Positions 60,870-64,000 of a stretch of DNA of 64,000 bases are shown piece by piece (the stretch's first letter is position 1; the number at the start of each line of letters is the position of its first letter). The notes beneath the pieces were generated by a model. It worked only from the letters and a program-made list of their open reading frames with translations. It was not told the origin of the DNA and searched no databases. The position numbers and the translations under genes are program-made. Where the stretch lies: positions 1 to 64,000 of the forward strand of contig NZ_FUWJ01000013.1 in the NCBI RefSeq assembly GCF_900167455.1, written 5' to 3'. Source of the stretch: Enhydrobacter aerosaccus (GTDB taxonomy: Bacteria; Pseudomonadota; Alphaproteobacteria; Reyranellales; Reyranellaceae).

Positions 60870-61793
60870 ATGCTGCTCCAGGACTTTTCATACCGCCGCA
60901 TCACGACGGCAGGCGGCTCGATCTCCTTCGCGATCGGCGGATCGGGCCCGCCGCTCCTGTTGCTTCACGGATATCCGCAGACGCATCTCGCCTGGCATCG
61001 CGTCGCTCCGATGCTGGCTCGGGAATTTACGGTGGTTGCTCCCGACCTGCGCGGCTACGGCGACAGCGGGGGCCGGGATACAACGTTCGAGCCTGCCAGC
61101 TTCAGCAAGCGTGCCATGGCACTGGATCAGGTGGAGTTGATGCAAGCGTGCGGCTTCGACCATTTCGCCGTGGTCGGCCATGATCGCGGTGGTCGCGTCG
61201 CCTATCGCCTGGCGCTCGATCACCCGAAACGCGTGAACGCCCTGGTATCCTTGACTGTCATCCCGACGCTGGAGGTCTGGGCACGCACGTCAAAGCCCTT
61301 CGCGATGGGGGCGTGGCACTGGTTCTTCTTTGCGCAGCCCTTCGATCTCCCCGAGCGCTTGATCGGTGCCGATCCGGGGTATTTCTTCGACTGGACACTG
61401 AGAAGAATGGCGAAATACTTCGACCGCCTGTCGCCGGAGGCGATCACTGCCTATCGCAGTGCCTTCCTGCGCCCCGACGTGCGGCGGGCGATTTTCGCCG
61501 ACTATCGGGCCGGCGCCACCGTCGACGAAGGGCATGATCGCGAGGATCGCCAGGCCGGGCGACGGCTCGCCTGCCCGGTCTTCGTGACCTGGGAGGCCGG
61601 TCGGTATTCTTCGGGCGACAGCCCGGTCGATATCTGGCGAAGCTGGGCCGACGAGGTCGACGGTGGTCCGATCGATGCCGGCCACTTGCAGGCGGAGGAA
61701 GCACCGGAGGATCTGCTCACGGCGATACTTCCATTTCTGCGGCTCCACGGAAAGAAGGCACCCCCGCCTTCACCCGTTTCGCGAATACCGTAA
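60870..61793 (+). CDS. Haloacetate dehalogenase-like alpha/beta hydrolase
   Basis: 307 residues. LLLLHGYPQTHLAWHRV, APDLRGYGDS and nucleophile Asp105 in VVGHDRGGRVAYRLAL match fluoroacetate dehalogenases: Asp attacks the C-halogen carbon, with Arg106 and Arg109 holding the carboxylate, and His in GHLQAEEAPE completes the triad. Trp and Tyr (WHW...) for the halide pocket are plausible. The family also contains epoxide hydrolases, so the assignment is provisional. Confidence 0.75.
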   Translation: MLLQDFSYRRITTAGGSISFAIGGSGPPLLLLHGYPQTHLAWHRVAPMLAREFTVVAPDLRGYGDSGGRDTTFEPASFSKRAMALDQVELMQACGFDHFAVVGHDRGGRVAYRLALDHPKRVNALVSLTVIPTLEVWARTSKPFAMGAWHWFFFAQPFDLPERLIGADPGYFFDWTLRRMAKYFDRLSPEAITAYRSAFLRPDVRRAIFADYRAGATVDEGHDREDRQAGRRLACPVFVTWEAGRYSSGDSPVDIWRSWADEVDGGPIDAGHLQAEEAPEDLLTAILPFLRLHGKKAPPPSPVSRIP

Positions 61794-61854
61794 CGGACCG
61801 GCCGTCCAGTTCTCCCGCCGTCGCCTCCGTTCCTTGGCTCGGAAGAGGCCGAAT

Positions 61855-61868
61855 TTGATCGGGATCAA
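61855..61868 (+). promoter_or_regulatory. Perfect FixK/FNR box upstream of the phosphoribosyltransferase
   Basis: TTGAT-CGGG-ATCAA is an exact anaerobox. From its centre a class II start falls at about 61903, with GACATT at 61891-61896 in the -10 position and the ATG at 61938. This implies oxygen-regulated transcription of the gene cluster that follows. Confidence 0.8.
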
Positions 61869-61937
61869 TGAGGTTGGCCTTCGTCGTCAGGACATTGCCG
61901 ATGCGGCGGGCTCTTTCCGCCGCCAGCAGGGGACGCG

Positions 61938-62627
61938 ATGCATAGGGTCGCACGATTCAAGGATCGGACCGATGCCGGCTGCCTCCTCGCACAGGCACTG
62001 GCGGTGTATCGCGACAAGAACCCGGTGGTGCTCGCCCTGCCGCGCGGCGGCGTGCCGGTCGCGGCAGAGGTGGCAAAGGCCTTGAATGCACCGCTGGACC
62101 TGGTGCTGGTCCGCAAGATCGGTGCCCCGATGCAGCCAGAACTGGCGATCGGGGCGGTGGTGGACGGCGCCGATCCGATCGTCGTCCGCAACGCCGAGAT
62201 CATCTCGGCGACCGGAACGACACCCATCGAGTTCGATAAGATCTGCGTCCGTGAAGCCGCGGAGATCGAGCGTCGGCATCGGGCCTATCTCGGCAATCGC
62301 CCACCGGTGCCACTGCAAGGAGCGACGGCGATCGTCGTCGACGATGGCATCGCTACTGGCGCCACGATGATGGCGGCTCTGCGCGCGATTCGCCGCCGGC
62401 AGCCAGCCAAGCTCGTTCTTGCCGTACCGACGGCCGCGCCGGAGTCGCTCGGCTCATTGCGACGGGAGGCCGACGCCACCGTCTGCTTGACCGCTCCGGA
62501 CTACTTTGGTTCGGTCGGAGCGTTCTACGAAGACTTTCGCCAGATATCGGACGAAGAAGTCATCGCCACGATGGCCAAGCAGCCCGTGCCCGGATCATCC
62601 CTTGCTCCCTCCGCACGCCCTTCGTGA
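61938..62627 (+). CDS. Phosphoribosyltransferase-domain protein (COG1926 type)
   Basis: 229 residues. ALPRGGVPVAAEVAKAL (33-49) and the PRPP loop AIVVDDGIATGATMMAA (131-147) are the COG1926 signatures, with DLVLVRKIGAPMQPELAIGAV between. The cognate base is unknown. It heads a cluster with a COG2187 kinase-like protein and nicotinate phosphoribosyltransferase behind a FixK box. Homologues of all three occur in mycobacterial DosR (dormancy) regulons (Rv0571c, Rv2004c, Rv0573c), which suggests low-oxygen survival. Confidence 0.85.
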   Translation: MHRVARFKDRTDAGCLLAQALAVYRDKNPVVLALPRGGVPVAAEVAKALNAPLDLVLVRKIGAPMQPELAIGAVVDGADPIVVRNAEIISATGTTPIEFDKICVREAAEIERRHRAYLGNRPPVPLQGATAIVVDDGIATGATMMAALRAIRRRQPAKLVLAVPTAAPESLGSLRREADATVCLTAPDYFGSVGAFYEDFRQISDEEVIATMAKQPVPGSSLAPSARPS

Positions 62628-63711
62628 CTCCGCCACCTCCAAGCCCTCGGTAACGCTCGCACAGAAGGTCGCCTTCCTCGAGCGCGGTGCCGCTTACGGC
62701 GATGCCTCGGCGCTCGTCGTCAGTCGCGAGACACATATGTCGTGGATCTTTCTCGTCGGCGAGAAGGCCTACAAGCTCAAGAAGCCGGTCCGATTTCCTT
62801 ATCTCGATTTCTCGTCCCGGCAAAAGCGGCACGCGGCCTGTGTCAGCGAGCTGATGCTGAACCGACGCCTGGCATCCGACGTCTATGAGCGGGTAGCGCC
62901 GCTGTACCTCAATGCAGGCCGACTTTCTCTGATCGGCGGCGACGAGATCGTCGATTGGCTGGTCGTGATGCGTCGGCTCGATGAGTCGCAGACGCTCGAA
63001 CAGCGTCTGCATACGCGAACCTTGTCAACATCGGACCTCGACCCGCTGATCGACAGGCTTTCCCGCTTCTACAGGCGGGCCGTCCCGATCTCCCTGCCAC
63101 CGCCGCTTCTCCAGTTTCACTGGCAGCGGAGCCTCAACGACAACAGGAAAGTGCTCCTGAAGCCAAACCTGCCGCTATCAGAGGCGCTGGTCCGACGAAT
63201 CGATCGGGCCCAGCAGCAGTTCCTTTTGAAGGGATATCGGCTGTTGGCCCAGCGCGTTCACTCCCACAGTATTGTCGATGGCCATGGCGACCTGCGGCCG
63301 GAGCATATCTGGCTTCAGCCGACCGTGCGAATCATCGATTGCCTGGAATTCAATCACCAGCTTCGGACTGTCGATCCCCTCGACGAAATCGCTTTCCTGT
63401 GTGTGGAATGCGACCGGATTGGCGACGCCCGCTTCGGCCAGTACATCAAACGACGGATGCTTCCTCTGCGGGCAGCATCGGCACTGGAGCCCCTCTTCAC
63501 CTTCTATCGCTGCTATCGGGCGACACTCCGTGCACGCCTGGCCATTGCGCACCTTCTCGAACCGCGCCCCCGGACACCCGAGAAATGGCCACGGCTTGCT
63601 GGCCGTTATCTCGATCTGGCTTTGGCCGATGCGCGTCGGCTGGAATGTATGCTCGCGCAACCCGTTGCCACTGAAGGTCTTTCGTATCCGCAAAGGCATC
63701 ACAATGGTTGA
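62602..63711 (+). CDS. COG2187 aminoglycoside-phosphotransferase-like protein
   Basis: 369 residues from a TTG at 62602 that overlaps the preceding gene by 26 bases; no in-frame ATG or GTG lies between the previous stop and the conserved ETHMSWIFLVGEKAYKLKKP region. The kinase-like fold has AYKLKKPV as the ATP-lysine strand, catalytic HGDLRPEHIWL (His228, Asp230) and IIDCLEFN as the metal-binding Asp. Family members are conserved in anaerobic or dormancy gene sets; the substrate is unknown and antibiotic resistance is not implied. NAPRTase follows with an 8-base overlap. Confidence 0.72.
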   Translation: MLPPHALRDSATSKPSVTLAQKVAFLERGAAYGDASALVVSRETHMSWIFLVGEKAYKLKKPVRFPYLDFSSRQKRHAACVSELMLNRRLASDVYERVAPLYLNAGRLSLIGGDEIVDWLVVMRRLDESQTLEQRLHTRTLSTSDLDPLIDRLSRFYRRAVPISLPPPLLQFHWQRSLNDNRKVLLKPNLPLSEALVRRIDRAQQQFLLKGYRLLAQRVHSHSIVDGHGDLRPEHIWLQPTVRIIDCLEFNHQLRTVDPLDEIAFLCVECDRIGDARFGQYIKRRMLPLRAASALEPLFTFYRCYRATLRARLAIAHLLEPRPRTPEKWPRLAGRYLDLALADARRLECMLAQPVATEGLSYPQRHHNG

Positions 63712-64000
63712 GAACAGCCTGCTGCTGACCGATCTCTACCAGCTCTCCATGCTGGAATGCTATGCGCGATACGGAATGGACGCGACGGCGTCATTCGAGT
63801 TCTTCGTCCGTAAACTGCCTTCACGGCGCGGGTTCCTGATGGCGGCGGGCCTCGAGCAGCTGGTCGCGTTCCTGGAAGGCATGCATTACTCAAACGAGGA
63901 GCTGGACTGGCTGCGCGAGTCGGGATTGTTTGCGGCCAGCTTTGTCGACGATCTTGCGGAATTGCGCTTCACCGGCGACCTCGATGCGATGCCCGAGGGC
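63704..64000 (+). CDS. pncB: Nicotinate phosphoribosyltransferase (5' part)
   Basis: First 99 codons before the window ends. NSLLLTDLYQLSMLECYARYGMDATASFEFFVRKLPSRRGFLMAAGLEQLVAFLEGM (in segments) is the NAPRTase N-terminal domain, which makes nicotinate mononucleotide in NAD salvage. It overlaps the COG2187 gene by 8 bases and shares its FixK-box transcript. The product size and remaining catalytic residues lie beyond the window. Confidence 0.88.
   Translation, partial: MVENSLLLTDLYQLSMLECYARYGMDATASFEFFVRKLPSRRGFLMAAGLEQLVAFLEGMHYSNEELDWLRESGLFAASFVDDLAELRFTGDLDAMPEG

Noticed and set aside
62602..63711. Aminoglycoside resistance
   Set aside because: The fold is shared, but COG2187 members are not resistance enzymes and the FixK-box context points elsewhere.
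1..64000. tRNA, rRNA, IS elements, prophage or integrative elements
   Set aside because: No cloverleaf-like segments with a terminal CCA, no rRNA core sequences, no transposase or integrase and no flanking direct repeats were seen by eye. A proper covariance search could still find something.

Overview
The window is GC-rich, densely packed chromosomal DNA, and the gene set points to an alphaproteobacterium. The indicators are an ethylmalonyl-CoA mutase, glutamyl-Q tRNA(Asp) synthetase, a COQ7-type hydroxylase, DsbB, orphan TctC/Bug binding proteins, an LIV-type ABC transporter, several amidases and an MmgE/PrpD protein. A soil or rhizosphere genus of the Reyranella/Bradyrhizobium type would fit, but that is inference. 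I see no rRNA, tRNA, CRISPR array, IS element or prophage.

Layout. 1-9 kb: the end of an OmpA-domain gene with its terminator, a cysteine hydrolase, a C4-dicarboxylate carrier (dctA), a secreted hexapeptide-repeat protein, a DUF898/M48 membrane-protease operon, ethylmalonyl-CoA mutase and a VOC protein. 9-15 kb: a divergent LysR/MFS pair, NTF2-like and hotdog genes separated by a leader-peptide-like ORF and a terminator, a Nudix hydrolase, two tandem paralogous secreted Cys-Cys proteins and a Bug protein. 15-20 kb: a translationally coupled run of TPR protein, two amidases and a HAD phosphatase. 20-25 kb: OpgC-like acyltransferase, LVIVD-repeat protein with a CxxC partner, two PRC-barrel proteins and a racemase. 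25-29 kb: a PPDK-like ATP-grasp/phosphohistidine protein coupled to a 645-residue protein with a PhoU-like C-terminus, with a FixK/FNR-like box upstream. 29-36 kb: OsmC, a coupled Rieske oxygenase/MetE-like pair, gluQ, a DNA glycosylase and two hydrolases. 36-41 kb: carotenoid oxygenase, GST, nitronate monooxygenase, YqaA, dsbB and coq7. 41-53 kb: HNH nuclease, MFS, thioesterase-like, polytopic membrane protein, OsmC/LLM pair, two RraA-like proteins, 2OG oxygenase, hydrolase, Bug protein and MmgE/PrpD. 53-60 kb: a complete LIV transporter (SBP, fused permease, two ATPases), TetR regulator and divergent oxidoreductase. 60-64 kb: flavin reductase, dehalogenase-like hydrolase, then phosphoribosyltransferase, COG2187 kinase-like protein and nicotinate phosphoribosyltransferase behind a perfect TTGAT-N4-ATCAA box.

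The most unusual signals are three. First, a putative low-oxygen module at the right end has a gene content resembling parts of the mycobacterial DosR dormancy regulon. Second, the PPDK-like/PhoU-like pair also carries a FixK-type site, correctly spaced from a -10-like hexamer, so it may belong to the same regulon. Third, two intergenic units 35 kb apart share a 27-nt box (24/27 identical), each followed by a mini-ORF beginning Met-Phe-Lys/Arg-Ser and a T/A-rich hairpin. All functional calls come from reading the translated sequence; no database search was run.
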